The translations under genes and the position numbers were made by a program. A stretch of 64,000 bases of DNA from CAIJXJ01 sp964445115 (GTDB lineage Bacteria > Pseudomonadota > Gammaproteobacteria > Burkholderiales > Methylophilaceae): positions 16,760 through 80,759 of the forward strand of contig CAYUJU010000005.1 in assembly GCA_964445115.1 (NCBI GenBank), read 5' to 3'. Positions within the stretch are counted from its first letter, which is position 1. Each line of letters starts with the position of its first letter. Under the pieces are notes generated by a model. The model saw only the letters and a program-made list of their open reading frames with translations, was not told where the DNA came from and searched no databases. This document shows, in pieces, positions 1 through 9,300 of the stretch.

Positions 1-44
1 CGGGCAAGCAGGTCAATGGCGAGGTCTAGTGTTGGATTCGACAT
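1..44 (-). CDS. dapE: Succinyl-diaminopimelate desuccinylase, 5' end only (partial)
   Basis: Only the first 14 codons are inside the window. They start at an ATG on the minus strand at position 44 and read MSNPTLDLAIDLLA, the usual N-terminus of proteobacterial DapE, the zinc peptidase that hydrolyses N-succinyl-LL-diaminopimelate in lysine and peptidoglycan-precursor synthesis. The rest lies beyond base 1. The start is 7 bp after the stop of the preceding minus-strand gene, and dapD lies about 1.6 kb upstream on the same strand. dapD and dapE act in the same pathway and are often near each other, which supports the call. The identification rests on a short peptide plus context. Confidence 0.7.
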   Translation of the reverse strand, partial: MSNPTLDLAIDLLA

Positions 45-51
45 GATGTAT

Positions 52-696
52 CTATTTTGAGTTAACGGCTTTCGTCAGTGCTGCGACTTTTTCGGGACCG
101 GTCCAAAGCACAGTCGTCCATCTAATGGGGTTGGAGTCTTTTCTCAAGTTGGTTGTGATCCAGGCGCCGCTGTCCAGGTGCCAGACCCCAAGATCCCCAA
201 CTGCCTTGTCAATCGAATCAGCAGGTACCCCTAGATAAATCGCGAATGCAGCTCGAACAAGATTTTCTCCGTTTATTCTACTGGAATAGTCGGATGGTTT
301 GCCGTAAGTGCTGTGCAGATGCTGTATCAGTTCATCATGTGCCCAAGGTGGGATGTTGATTCTCGCCTGCACCAGACGGCCGTCCTTGAACCAAAACAAG
401 GTATCAACCGCAGGCAGGTTATTCCAGCCTTTCAATTCATCAGCGCAAAAGCGATCTCCAAATTCTGAAACATCGGAGCCACAATACCAGTTCAAGGGAT
501 AGCGCTTTTCAAGCTGCGACTCAGTCATTGCCGTCAGTTCGCGCAGGTCCAGTTTTAGGACATCATGCGCCCTGAAGAAGTGCATGCGATAGGTGTAGAC
601 GTACTCGGTATTCCAGGACAGATGAATCACGAGCGCGACGACCGACGCGGCAAGCAGGCCCCACAGAATTCTTCGAAAACTTACTTGCCCGCTCAC
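52..696 (-). CDS. Hypothetical membrane-anchored protein (214 aa)
   Basis: This is an unrecognised protein. One hydrophobic segment at about residues 9-27 follows a short basic N-terminus, so it is probably an inner-membrane anchor or uncleaved signal with the remaining 185 residues in the periplasm. The soluble part is rich in Trp, Asp and Arg and has two cysteines close together (near residues 72 and 84) that could form a disulfide. It overlaps the end of the upstream YffB-like gene by 4 bp and is followed 7 bp later by dapE, so it is probably translated from the same transcript. Base composition is slightly more AT-rich than its neighbours. No function is assigned. Confidence 0.7.
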   Translation of the reverse strand: MSGQVSFRRILWGLLAASVVALVIHLSWNTEYVYTYRMHFFRAHDVLKLDLRELTAMTESQLEKRYPLNWYCGSDVSEFGDRFCADELKGWNNLPAVDTLFWFKDGRLVQARINIPPWAHDELIQHLHSTYGKPSDYSSRINGENLVRAAFAIYLGVPADSIDKAVGDLGVWHLDSGAWITTNLRKDSNPIRWTTVLWTGPEKVAALTKAVNSK

Positions 697-1061
697 TCAG
701 AAGCGCCAGCCTGAAAAGCGGCTTGATATTCTGCTGCCGCAAAGCCGGTGGCCAGTATTTGACCATCGCGTTCCAGCACGGGCCGTTTGATCACATTGGG
801 TTTTTCCAGCATCAGGGCCAGCGCGGAAGCGTCGTCACGGATCGAGGCTTTCACTTCGTCGGGCAACTGACCCCAAGTGGGGCCGGTTTTCTTGAGCAGT
901 TTCTGCCAGCCGAGTTGTTGCAGCCAGCCGGCGATCAGTGCTTCGGAAACGCCTTGTTTCTTGAAGTCGTGAAATTCGTAGGTGACGCCCTGCGCGGCAA
1001 GAAATTCGCGCGCTTTCTTGACTGTGCCGCAGTTCGGGATGCCGTAGAGTGTGATGGACAT
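693..1061 (-). CDS. YffB/ArsC-family thioredoxin-fold protein
   Basis: A 122-residue member of the ArsC/Spx/YffB thioredoxin-fold family. The N-terminal strand-loop-helix carries a single cysteine at residue 11 in the motif GIPNCGTVKKA, where arsenate reductases have their catalytic cysteine. The later NVIKRPVL segment holds the family Arg (R93). YffB-type proteins are often annotated as arsenate reductases, but they lack a demonstrated arsenate role and may be glutathione-dependent thiol reductases. There is no ars operon nearby; the gene lies between dapD and dapE, a linkage seen in many proteobacteria. The fold is certain and the substrate is not known. Confidence 0.85.
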   Translation of the reverse strand: MSITLYGIPNCGTVKKAREFLAAQGVTYEFHDFKKQGVSEALIAGWLQQLGWQKLLKKTGPTWGQLPDEVKASIRDDASALALMLEKPNVIKRPVLERDGQILATGFAAAEYQAAFQAGASE

Positions 1062-1631
1062 TTAAAACAACTCGATATCGTTACCTTGGGACTGTTTCTC
1101 GGCCATGAACTGCTCAATGGCCTGGTCGACCGGGATGCCCTTGAGGACGGCCTCGAACATGAAACGTTCCTCGTCCGTCGTATATTTGGCGCGGATGGCG
1201 TTCTGCAGGCCGGCCCATTCCTCCGGATTGAACAGGCGCTTGCGGTCACCGATCAGGTCGCCCATCTGTGACAGGCTGGCGCAGACATGGTCCAGACGCT
1301 GCACCAGTTTGTCGTAGAACTGGAAGGAGATGATCGCCTGATGCACCATGCCGGACACCTGGCTGGTTTCCGCGACCATTTCGGCCTTGGAGATACCGGC
1401 TTCTCCGCCCTCGGGCAGGGCGGCCAGCCTGGCGCTGATCCTGGCCAGCGACTCGGCCATGCCGGTAAATGCCTGCGTCAGGGTGTTGACGGAGGCATTG
1501 CTGTCCTTCATCGCGGTGTCGATCTGCGTGGCAGCCAGTTCCAGCATCAGCACGGTTTCGCGGATCTGGCTCCAGTCCAGGTCCGGGGACTGTGCCGTGC
1601 TCATGGGGGTGCTCAGCGAATGTTCCTGCAT
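1062..1631 (-). CDS. Small helical protein with a CheZ-like D-x3-Q signature
   Basis: A 189-residue, almost entirely helical protein. Residues 105-111 read FYDKLVQ, which matches the spacing of the CheZ active-site helix (FQDLTGQ), where Asp and Gln dephosphorylate CheY-P. The protein also ends in an acidic-hydrophobic tail, GNDIELF, reminiscent of the C-terminal CheY-binding peptide of CheZ. It is shorter than E. coli CheZ (214 aa) and not similar overall by eye, so a phosphatase role is inference. It lies between dapD and the YffB-like gene, immediately upstream of the latter with no gap. The window contains CheY-like PilG and PilH about 54 kb away, which could be partners. Confidence 0.6.
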   Translation of the reverse strand: MQEHSLSTPMSTAQSPDLDWSQIRETVLMLELAATQIDTAMKDSNASVNTLTQAFTGMAESLARISARLAALPEGGEAGISKAEMVAETSQVSGMVHQAIISFQFYDKLVQRLDHVCASLSQMGDLIGDRKRLFNPEEWAGLQNAIRAKYTTDEERFMFEAVLKGIPVDQAIEQFMAEKQSQGNDIELF

Positions 1632-1659
1632 CGATCAGTTCTTTCCGTGAGGCGGTGGA

Positions 1660-2481
1660 CTAGATCCCGCGCAGCAGTTCGTTGATGCCGACCTTACCCA
1701 GCGTCTTGGCGTCGACCTTCTTGACGATGACCGCGCAGTACAGGCTGTAGGAGCCATCCTTGGAGGGCAGGTTGCCGCTCACCACGACGGAGCCAGCCGG
1801 GACGCGGCCGTAGAACACTTCGCCGGTTTCGCGATCGTAAATCTTGGTGGACTGGCCGATGTACACGCCCATGGAGATGACGCAGTTGTCTTCCACAATC
1901 ACGCCTTCGACCACTTCGGAACGGGCGCCGATGAAGCAGTTGTCGCCAATGATGGTCGGGCCGGCCTGCACTGGTTCCAGCACACCGCCGATACCGACGC
2001 CGCCGGACAGGTGCACGTTCTTGCCGATCTGGGCGCAGGAACCGACGGTAGCCCAGGTGTCGACCATGGTGCCTTCGTCAACGTAGGCGCCAATGTTGAC
2101 GTAGGACGGCATCAGCACGACGTTCTTGCCGATGAAGGAGCCGCGGCGCACGATCGCGTTCGGTACCACGCGGAAACCGCCGGCCTTGAAATCAGCCTCG
2201 GTGTAGTTGGCAAACTTGGGCGGCACCTTGTCGAAATACTTGGTCACGCCGTCGTCCATCAGCACGTTGTCTTCCAGGCGGAAGGACAGTAGCACGGCCT
2301 TCTTGATCCACTGGTGGGTCACCCAGTTGCCGTCGATCTTCTCGGCGACGCGCAGGCGGCCGGCGTTCAGCTCTTCCAGCACGCCGAACACGGCGTCCTT
2401 GGTCTTGCTGTCGGCATTGGCGGGGTTGATGTCGGCGCGGCGATCGAAGGCGTCTTCGATGAACTGTTGAAGGTCTTGCAT
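1660..2481 (-). CDS. dapD: 2,3,4,5-tetrahydropyridine-2,6-dicarboxylate N-succinyltransferase
   Basis: A 273-residue DapD (274 in E. coli). It transfers succinyl from succinyl-CoA to tetrahydrodipicolinate in the lysine/diaminopimelate pathway in the cytoplasm, as a trimer. The N-terminal helical domain is followed by a left-handed parallel beta-helix of hexapeptide repeats, visible as IGKNV, IGGVLEP, IGDNC, IGARSEV and IGQST spaced at multiples of six. The C-terminal sheet region closes the fold. Start at the ATG at 2481; a 56-bp AT-rich spacer upstream can hold its promoter. dapE begins at the left edge of the window on the same strand. Confidence 0.97.
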   Translation of the reverse strand: MQDLQQFIEDAFDRRADINPANADSKTKDAVFGVLEELNAGRLRVAEKIDGNWVTHQWIKKAVLLSFRLEDNVLMDDGVTKYFDKVPPKFANYTEADFKAGGFRVVPNAIVRRGSFIGKNVVLMPSYVNIGAYVDEGTMVDTWATVGSCAQIGKNVHLSGGVGIGGVLEPVQAGPTIIGDNCFIGARSEVVEGVIVEDNCVISMGVYIGQSTKIYDRETGEVFYGRVPAGSVVVSGNLPSKDGSYSLYCAVIVKKVDAKTLGKVGINELLRGI

Positions 2482-2537
2482 GGTGAATCCTTAAGGCTTT
2501 GAAAAAAGCGTAATTTTACTTGGTTCTGGGCGGTTCG

Positions 2538-3116
2538 TCAGTCTTTGATCTGTCGCAGCTTGTCGAGGTCACGGCGGTAGGCCTCGGCGTCCCCATATTC
2601 GAGGAATTGCTGGTAACGCAGGTGCGATCCGAGCGATCGGCGCGCGTGTTTGATCGGACACCAGTATTGCTCGGTGCGGGCGACGATTTCCGTCAGGTAA
2701 CCCAGCAGCCCGTTGCCGTAGGAGCAGTAGGCGCAGTTGAGTTTTTCCAGCAGGTTGAGATAGGCCAGCTGGTGGCGGTCGAATACCAGATAGTCGCTGC
2801 GTCTGACCTTGGGGATGCCAAGCAGCGGGAAACAGACCGCGTGATACAGGCTGGCCAGCAGGTCAAGCAGCAACAGGGCAGGGAATACGGCGTAAATGAA
2901 CGGGGCGACCAGCACATGGCGCGGTTCCGGCATGAGCGCATAACGGAACAGGTTGACCTTGAAGCGGCGCTGCATGCGCAGGGCCTCACGCTCGAACCGT
3001 ACCTTGTGGCCGACCAGACGATACTGGATCCGGCTACGGGCCTGGTCCAGTTCGGTCTCGAGTTCCTGCTCCAGCGCTTTGATGCGCGCAACGAGTTCGC
3101 TGATGTGGTCGTTCAT
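2538..3116 (-). CDS. Hypothetical protein with two membrane segments (192 aa)
   Basis: Residues 1-55 form a charged helix of coiled-coil type (VARIKALEQELETELDQA). A strongly hydrophobic stretch at about 67-100 can span the membrane once or twice. The C-terminal half is soluble and Tyr/Cys-rich (NCAYCSYGNG near 127-136). Similar proteins of unknown function occur in beta- and gammaproteobacteria as far as I recall, but I cannot name the family. A rho-independent terminator for the M48 protease gene lies just upstream, so this gene probably has its own weak promoter or depends on readthrough. No function is assigned. Confidence 0.7.
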   Translation of the reverse strand: MNDHISELVARIKALEQELETELDQARSRIQYRLVGHKVRFEREALRMQRRFKVNLFRYALMPEPRHVLVAPFIYAVFPALLLLDLLASLYHAVCFPLLGIPKVRRSDYLVFDRHQLAYLNLLEKLNCAYCSYGNGLLGYLTEIVARTEQYWCPIKHARRSLGSHLRYQQFLEYGDAEAYRRDLDKLRQIKD

Positions 3117-3127
3117 GCAGAAGCCTT

Positions 3128-3158
3128 GAAAAAAGAAGAGGGCGCACGGGGCACCCTC
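3128..3158 (-). terminator. Rho-independent terminator of the EF-hand/M48 operon
   Basis: On the minus strand, GAGGGTGC pairs with GCGCCCTC (one G-U pair) across a 5-nt loop (stem arms at 3151-3158 and 3138-3145). The run TTCTTTTTTC follows at 3137-3128. It lies 23 bp after the stop codon of the M48 protease gene. Confidence 0.8.
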
Positions 3159-3180
3159 GGCATACTACCATGGCATGGGG

Positions 3181-4020
3181 TTAGCCCCGCTTTGCCTTGG
3201 CTTCCTGATACAGCGGCATGACGGTAGGGATCAGGCCTTTCAGGTCCTGAATGCGCGACTGCTCGGACGGGTGGGTGCTCATCCATTCCGGCGGCTTGCT
3301 GCCGCCCTGGGCGCCCATTTTCTGCCACAGGCTCACGGCCGCGTTGGGGTCGTAGCCAGCCCGTGCGGAGAGTTCCAGCCCGATACGGTCTGCCTCGCGC
3401 TCGCCCTCGCGGCTGTTGGGCAGGGTGAGTGCCAATGTACCTACCGTGGCTGCGATGCCCATGGAGGCCTTGGCGGTGTTGGCATCGTCAGAGAGGATGG
3501 CAGCGAGGATGCCAATGCCGACCACGCCCGCTTGCTGGGCATAGGCCTGCGACATGCGTTCACGCCCGTGTTCGCGCAACGCGTGAGCGATTTCGTGGCC
3601 GATCACGGCAGCGAGTTCGTCATCCGTTGCATTCAGTTTTTCGATCAGGCCGGAGTAGACCATGATCTTGCCGCCGGGCATGCAGTAGGCGTTGACTTGC
3701 TTGTCCTCCTGCACGTTGACTTCCCATTTCCATTGCAGCGCATCCGGGCGGAAGACGCCGGTCTGCGCAATCAGCCGTTTGGAAATGGCGCGCACCCGCT
3801 CCGTCTGCTGCGGATTCTGGTTCAACTGGTGCTTGGAGTCAGCCTCCTTCAGCGTTTGCAGGTAGCTTTGCGCCGCCATATTGTCCACCTGCTTGGTGGA
3901 CAGCATCATGAACTGCTTGCGCTCGACGCCGACCGCCCCTGACTTGGTCGTCTGGGTGGAGGCGCAACCGCCCAGCGCGAGCGACAGCGTGATCAGCAGC
4001 AGGGAGAGAGTGCGATTCAT
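3181..4020 (-). CDS. M48-family metalloprotease lipoprotein
   Basis: A 279-residue zinc metalloprotease related to LoiP/YcaL of E. coli, which degrade misfolded outer-membrane or periplasmic proteins. The N-terminus is a lipoprotein signal with the lipobox LGGC, so the mature protein should be anchored to the membrane facing the periplasm. The catalytic HEIAHALREHG (HExxH) is followed by the third ligand region REGEREADRIG. The ATG at 4020 is preferred over an in-frame TTG at 4032 because GAGGA stands at proper spacing in front of it and it gives a compact signal peptide. It follows the EF-hand gene by 8 bp and ends in a strong terminator. Confidence 0.93.
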   Translation of the reverse strand: MNRTLSLLLITLSLALGGCASTQTTKSGAVGVERKQFMMLSTKQVDNMAAQSYLQTLKEADSKHQLNQNPQQTERVRAISKRLIAQTGVFRPDALQWKWEVNVQEDKQVNAYCMPGGKIMVYSGLIEKLNATDDELAAVIGHEIAHALREHGRERMSQAYAQQAGVVGIGILAAILSDDANTAKASMGIAATVGTLALTLPNSREGEREADRIGLELSARAGYDPNAAVSLWQKMGAQGGSKPPEWMSTHPSEQSRIQDLKGLIPTVMPLYQEAKAKRG

Positions 4021-4028
4021 GTTAATCC

Positions 4029-4292
4029 TCAATGTTTCTGGTCACGTTTGCAGGCTGCAGCTTCTTCTTCGGAGAGCTTGCCATCATGGTTCGTGTCCAT
4101 CGCATCAAAATTTTTCTCGTGCATAGCCTGGGCTTCTGCCTTGTCGAGCGCCCCGTCCTTGTTGGTGTCGGCCGAGGTGAAGTGGTCCTTCTTGTGCATC
4201 TTGCAGTGAGCGCCTTCGTCGTGATGGTCTGCCAGCACGGGCATTGAGATCGTGAAAAGTGATGCGGCGATGAGAGTGAACAGCGTTTTCAT
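4029..4292 (-). CDS. Exported EF-hand calcium-binding protein
   Basis: An 87-residue protein with a Sec signal peptide (MKTLFTLIAASLF... cleaved near ...VLA-DHH). Two canonical EF-hand loops follow: DTNKDGALDKAE and DTNHDGKLSEEE. The remainder is His/Lys-rich. It is probably a small periplasmic calcium sensor or buffer. The start is fixed by AGGAGG 6-7 bp upstream of the ATG at 4292; an upstream in-frame ATG lacks this. It is the first gene of a two-gene unit with the M48 protease (8-bp gap), so calcium-related modulation of envelope proteolysis is possible, but that is inference. Confidence 0.88.
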   Translation of the reverse strand: MKTLFTLIAASLFTISMPVLADHHDEGAHCKMHKKDHFTSADTNKDGALDKAEAQAMHEKNFDAMDTNHDGKLSEEEAAACKRDQKH

Positions 4293-4349
4293 GGGAGCCT
4301 CCTGAGGTAAATGGATATTCAACAAACGCATGATAATCGAATCGGTTGA

Positions 4350-6233
4350 TCAGAGTGTCACTTGCGCGCCAAGTTCGACCACGCGGTTGGGTGGAAGTTT
4401 GAAATAGGTGGTGATGCTGCCGGCGTTGCGGAACATCGCGACGAAGAGCTTCTCGCGCCACAGTGCCATTTCCGAATTGGGTTTGGGGATCACGGATTCC
4501 TTGCCGATGAAGAACGAGGTATCCATCATGTCCATTTCCAGGCCGTAGACGCGGCATTCTTCCAGTTCGCGTGGCAGGTCGGGCTCGTCCTTGAAGCCAT
4601 AACTGATCTCGACGCGGAAAAAGCCGTGGCCGAGGCGCTGCACCAGCAGCCGTTCGTGTTCCGGCACGTGCGGGATGTCCTCGATCTTGACCTTGGCCAG
4701 TACCACCTGGTCGTGCAGCACCTTGTTGTGCTTGAGGTTGTGCAGCAGGGCACTGGGGACGCCTGCGGTGTTGGGTGTCATGAATACGGCCGTGCCTTGC
4801 ACGCGGGTGACGCTGTCGCCAGCCATGGCGTCGACGAAGGGCTCCAGCGCCATGGCATCTTCGGCCTGGCGTTTGTACAACAGCGCGCGCCCGCTTTTCC
4901 AGGTGGTCATGAGGGTGAAGATGACGATGCCGATCAGGATGGGGAACCAGCCGCCGGCCGGGATTTTCAGGATGTTGGCGCCGAAGAAGGCCAGGTCAAT
5001 GGTGAGGAACATCCCGGCCAGCAAGAGGGTCTGTGCCCAGCTCCAGCCCCACACGCCGCGGAATACCAGCGCAGCGAGCAGGGTGGTGATCACCATGTCG
5101 CCGGTCACGGCGATGCCGTAAGCGGCTGCCAGGTTGGAAGAGGAGCCGAAGCCGACGACCAGCGCCATGACCATGATCATCAGGCCCCAGTTGACGGCAG
5201 GGAGATAGATCTGGCCTTTTTCACTCTCCGAGGTGTGCATCACCAGCATGCGCGGCAGATACCCCAGTTGCAGCGCCTGACGGGACACGGAAAACGCGCC
5301 GGAAATGACGGCCTGTGAAGCGATCACGGTGGAAAGGGTGGCGAGGGCGATCAGCGGATACACGGCCCAGTCCGGCGCCAGCAGGTAGAAGGGGTTCTTG
5401 ACTGCGGTGGGGTCGTGCAGGATGAGCGCGCCCTGACCGAAGTAATTCAGGATCAGCGCCGGCAGGACGAAACCGAACCATGCCAGCTTGATGGGTTTGC
5501 GGCCGAAATGGCCCATGTCGGCGTACAACGCTTCCCCACCGGTCACGGCCAGAACGACGGCACCCAGCGCGACGAAGGCCAGCCAGTGGTTACCCGTGAA
5601 AAAATGCAGCGCATAAATCGGGTTGACGGCTTGCAGCACCTGCGGATCGTGCAGGATGTTGGTAATGCCCATCACGCCGAGCGATCCGAACCATAACAGC
5701 ATGACGGGGCCGAACAGCTTGCCCACCGTGGCCGTGCCGTGGCGTTGCATCCAGAACAGGCCGAACAGCACGACCAGCGTGATCGGAATGATGTAGGGGT
5801 GCAGTTGCGGCGAGGCGATCTCCAGCCCTTCGACTGCGGAGAGTACAGAAATGGCCGGTGTCACCATCCCGTCGGCGAAGAACATGCAGGCGCCGATGAT
5901 GCCGGCGTACATGATGAAGCGTTGCCTGCCCGGGTTGTTGATCGCCTGCTGCCCGGCCAGCGCGATCAGTGCCATGATGCCGCCTTCGCCGCGGTTGTCG
6001 GCACGCATGACGAAGGCCACGTACTTGATGGTGACGACCAGGATCAGGGCCCACAGGATCAGCGACAGGATGCCCATGACGTTGTCAGGGGTCACTGGAA
6101 TGGGATGGTGGCTCGCGAATACTTCCTTCATCGTATACAGCGGGCTGGTGCCGATGTCACCGAACACCACCCCCAGTGCGGCTAGAGAAAGTGCAGCCAG
6201 CCGGGATTTATGTTCGGGTCCGGAAGTGTCCAT
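4350..6233 (-). CDS. kup: Low-affinity potassium uptake transporter
   Basis: A 627-residue Kup (TrkD) K+/H+ symporter (622 in E. coli). The N-terminal GVVFGDIGTSPLYT is the family signature. About twelve hydrophobic membrane segments follow through residue ~450 (for example NRGEGGIMALIALAGQ and TGGEALYADMGHFG). The last ~170 residues form the cytoplasmic domain. It stands alone on the minus strand between the EF-hand/M48 unit and the GGDEF-EAL gene. No substrate other than potassium is suggested by the sequence. Confidence 0.97.
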   Translation of the reverse strand: MDTSGPEHKSRLAALSLAALGVVFGDIGTSPLYTMKEVFASHHPIPVTPDNVMGILSLILWALILVVTIKYVAFVMRADNRGEGGIMALIALAGQQAINNPGRQRFIMYAGIIGACMFFADGMVTPAISVLSAVEGLEIASPQLHPYIIPITLVVLFGLFWMQRHGTATVGKLFGPVMLLWFGSLGVMGITNILHDPQVLQAVNPIYALHFFTGNHWLAFVALGAVVLAVTGGEALYADMGHFGRKPIKLAWFGFVLPALILNYFGQGALILHDPTAVKNPFYLLAPDWAVYPLIALATLSTVIASQAVISGAFSVSRQALQLGYLPRMLVMHTSESEKGQIYLPAVNWGLMIMVMALVVGFGSSSNLAAAYGIAVTGDMVITTLLAALVFRGVWGWSWAQTLLLAGMFLTIDLAFFGANILKIPAGGWFPILIGIVIFTLMTTWKSGRALLYKRQAEDAMALEPFVDAMAGDSVTRVQGTAVFMTPNTAGVPSALLHNLKHNKVLHDQVVLAKVKIEDIPHVPEHERLLVQRLGHGFFRVEISYGFKDEPDLPRELEECRVYGLEMDMMDTSFFIGKESVIPKPNSEMALWREKLFVAMFRNAGSITTYFKLPPNRVVELGAQVTL

Positions 6234-6307
6234 TGAAGGTTCTGGAAATGGTCGAAACGTGAATTCTACAGCGGATTCATGGAGCCCGTCTGAACCCGCG
6301 GGTCAAA

Positions 6308-9300
6308 TCACGTCGGATGAAGCACTCCGCTGGCAAGCAACTTTGCGAACTCATCGGCAGGGATGGGCCTGCTGAACAGGTAGCCCTGTACCTCGTCGCA
6401 CTGGCGCGCGCGCAGGAATGCCAGTTGCTCCACCGTTTCCACCCCCTCGGCGATGACCTTGAAGCCGAGGCTCTTGGCCATGTTGATGATGGCGATGACG
6501 ATGGCCTCGTCGTTGACGTCATGGGCCAGGTGCTGCACGAAGGACTGGTCAATCTTGAGCTTGTCGACCTGAAAGCGTTTCAGGTAGGAGAGCGAGGAAT
6601 AGCCGGTGCCGAAATCGTCAATCGAGAGTTTTGGGCCGAGGGCATGCAGTCGCTCGACTGTTTCGATGGTGAATTCGATGTTCTCCATCGCAATACTTTC
6701 CGTCAGTTCGAGTTCGAGATAGGCCGGGTCCAGCTGGTGCTGCCGCAGCAATGTGCTCACCATGTCGACCAGGTTGTTCTGGCGGAACTGCGCGATGGAA
6801 AGATTGACGGCGACAGGCACGATGCCCAGTCCTGCCCGCTGCCATGCGGCGTTCTGGCGGACCGCCTCCGACATGACCCACTCGCCGATGGCGGTGATGA
6901 GACCGACTTCTTCTGCAATCGGAATGAACTCCCCTGGTGGGGTCAGGCCCCATTCGGGGTGTTGCCAGCGCACCAGGGCCTCGGCGCCTACGATTTGGCC
7001 CGAAATGGCGTCGACTTGCGGTTGGTAGTGCAGGACCAGTTGGTGTTGTTCCAACGCCTGGCGCAGGGCGATCTCGATTTCCAGCGTGTGTAGTGCCTGA
7101 TGGAGCTGCTCTTCGGTGAAGAACTGATAGTTGTTTCGGCCGGCCTGTTTGGCACGGTACAGGGCTGTGTCGGCTGCCCGTGACAAGGTGCCAAAATCGT
7201 GACCATTTTCGGGATGCATCGCGATGCCGATGCTCGCTGTCAGGTTGAGTTGGTAGGGGTCCAGGTGATAAGGCTGGGCGAGCGCATCCAGGAGCTTTTG
7301 TGCGACCCGCGCTGCTCCCTCGGCGTTGGTGTCAGGGAGCAGGATCACAAACTCGTCCCCACCCATGCGGGACACGGTGTCCTCGTGGCGCACCGTCAGT
7401 TGCATACGTTTGGCGACTTCCTGCAGCAACTGGTCACCTACGGCGTGGCCAAGGGAGTCGTTGACGTTCTTGAAGCGGTCCAGGTCCAGGTAGAGCGTGG
7501 CCAAGCTGGAGCGGGTGCGCGCAGCCAGCTGTAGCAGGTTGTTGACCCGATCTGTCAGTAGCGTGCGATTGGGCAGGCTGGTGAGCGGGTCGAAGTGTGC
7601 GAGGTACTCGATCTTTTGCTGCGCCTGCATACGCTCGGTGAGGTCCTCGACCATGGAGACAAAATAGTCAACCTGTCCGTCAGGCTTGCGCAGGCAGCGG
7701 ACGGAGATGTGTGCCGACACAATGCCGCCGTTTTTATGTATAAATCGCTTGTCCAGATCATAGCCATCCACTTCCCCCGCAAGTACACGGTTGAACTGGA
7801 TGGCATCTTTCTCGATGTCGTCCGGGTGCGTGAGTTCTGGCCAGGGCTTACGCTTGAGCTCTTCTTCGGGGTAGCCCAGGATGTCGCACAAGGCCTTGTT
7901 GACCTCCAGCCAGCCCTTTTCGATGTCGACCGCTGCCATGCCGATCGGTGAGGTTTCGAAGTAGACCTGGAAATGCTGCTTGCTCTGTTTGAGCGCATTT
8001 TCCGCTGCCTTGCGCTCCGAGATGTCCAAGGCCAAGGCCACAAACACCGGGTGTTCGCCATGCATCAACTGTAGATGAATCTCTACCGGGTAGCTTGTGC
8101 CGTCCTTGCGTTGGAGAACGGTTTCCAACATGAGGGTGGATTGCTTGCCACTTTGCAAAAGGGCGATTGTCCGGGCATATTGATCCAGAGTGAATTCTGG
8201 ACTGATATCCATCGGGGTCATGCCGCGCAATTCTTCGATTGAGTAACCGAGGTTCTGGCGGGCGCCTTCGTTCACCAGCTCGAAATGCAGGGTGGCTGCA
8301 TCAAAAATGTAGATTTCGTTGAGGGATTTTTCGAGTGTCGCGCCCAGGCGTTCCAGATTGGTCTGCGCGGCGCGTAACTCGGTGATGTCGTTCGTGACGC
8401 CCTGGTAATGGGTAACTACACCATCTGCGTCGCGAACAACCGTGGTGTTGTCGCTGATCCAGCGTGTTTGACCATCTTGCGACAGGATGCGGTATTCCTG
8501 GTGGTAACGCTCATGCCCGCGCTGGGTGTTGGTTCGTACCTCGGCTGCGACGCGATCGACATCCTCAGGGTGAATGATGTCGGAAAACTTGAGTTTGCCG
8601 GAAAGGAAATCCTCTGCTGCATAGCCATATTGACTGACATTGCTGGAAACATACTCCGTGCGCCAGCCTTCACTTGGTGACCACCGCCAAAGCACGGACG
8701 GGCTATTCTCGACCACCAGGTTGGCGATCTCAAGCTTTTCGTGCGAAGCCTTCCGCTCGGCCCGGATATCCAGATTCTCCAGTGCCAGGCCGACGTCGCT
8801 GGCAACCTCCATGAGCAGTTGTGCTGCATCATCGTCAAAGGCGCCTGGTGTATCTTGATACAGCGTCAGGACAGCGCAGGGCCGGCCGTTTCGGCATACA
8901 GGAATTGCGGCGCTGGCCTGCCAGCCGTAGCGGGCGGCACGCTCGTGCCATTGGGCCGTGAGCGGGCTTTGCATGAAATCCTGTAAGAATACCGGGTGGT
9001 TTTCGCGCATGGCGGTGCCGGTAGGTCCCTGACCCTCAGGCATGTCTGCGCGCGAGGAAATGGTAATGCCGTCCAGATATTCCGTGCCTCGCCCTGCGCT
9101 GGCGACGGGCTGGATAAGACCGGTATCTGGGTCCAGCGTGCCAATCCAAGCCATGACCATGCCTCCCTGTTGGGTGGCGATTTCACAGACCGACTGGTAA
9201 AGGCCGTGCTCGCTGAGGCTGAGGTTTTCAAACTCTTCACTGCTTGAGACCTGCACGATGGTTTCGTTGACTCGTGACAGCGTGGCATACAACTGGGTCA

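Noticed and set aside
4362..5318. Long plus-strand open frame (318 codons) opposite kup
   Set aside because: It is antisense to a certain potassium transporter gene and has shadow-type composition (many His, Gln, Gly, Val) without any recognisable domain.
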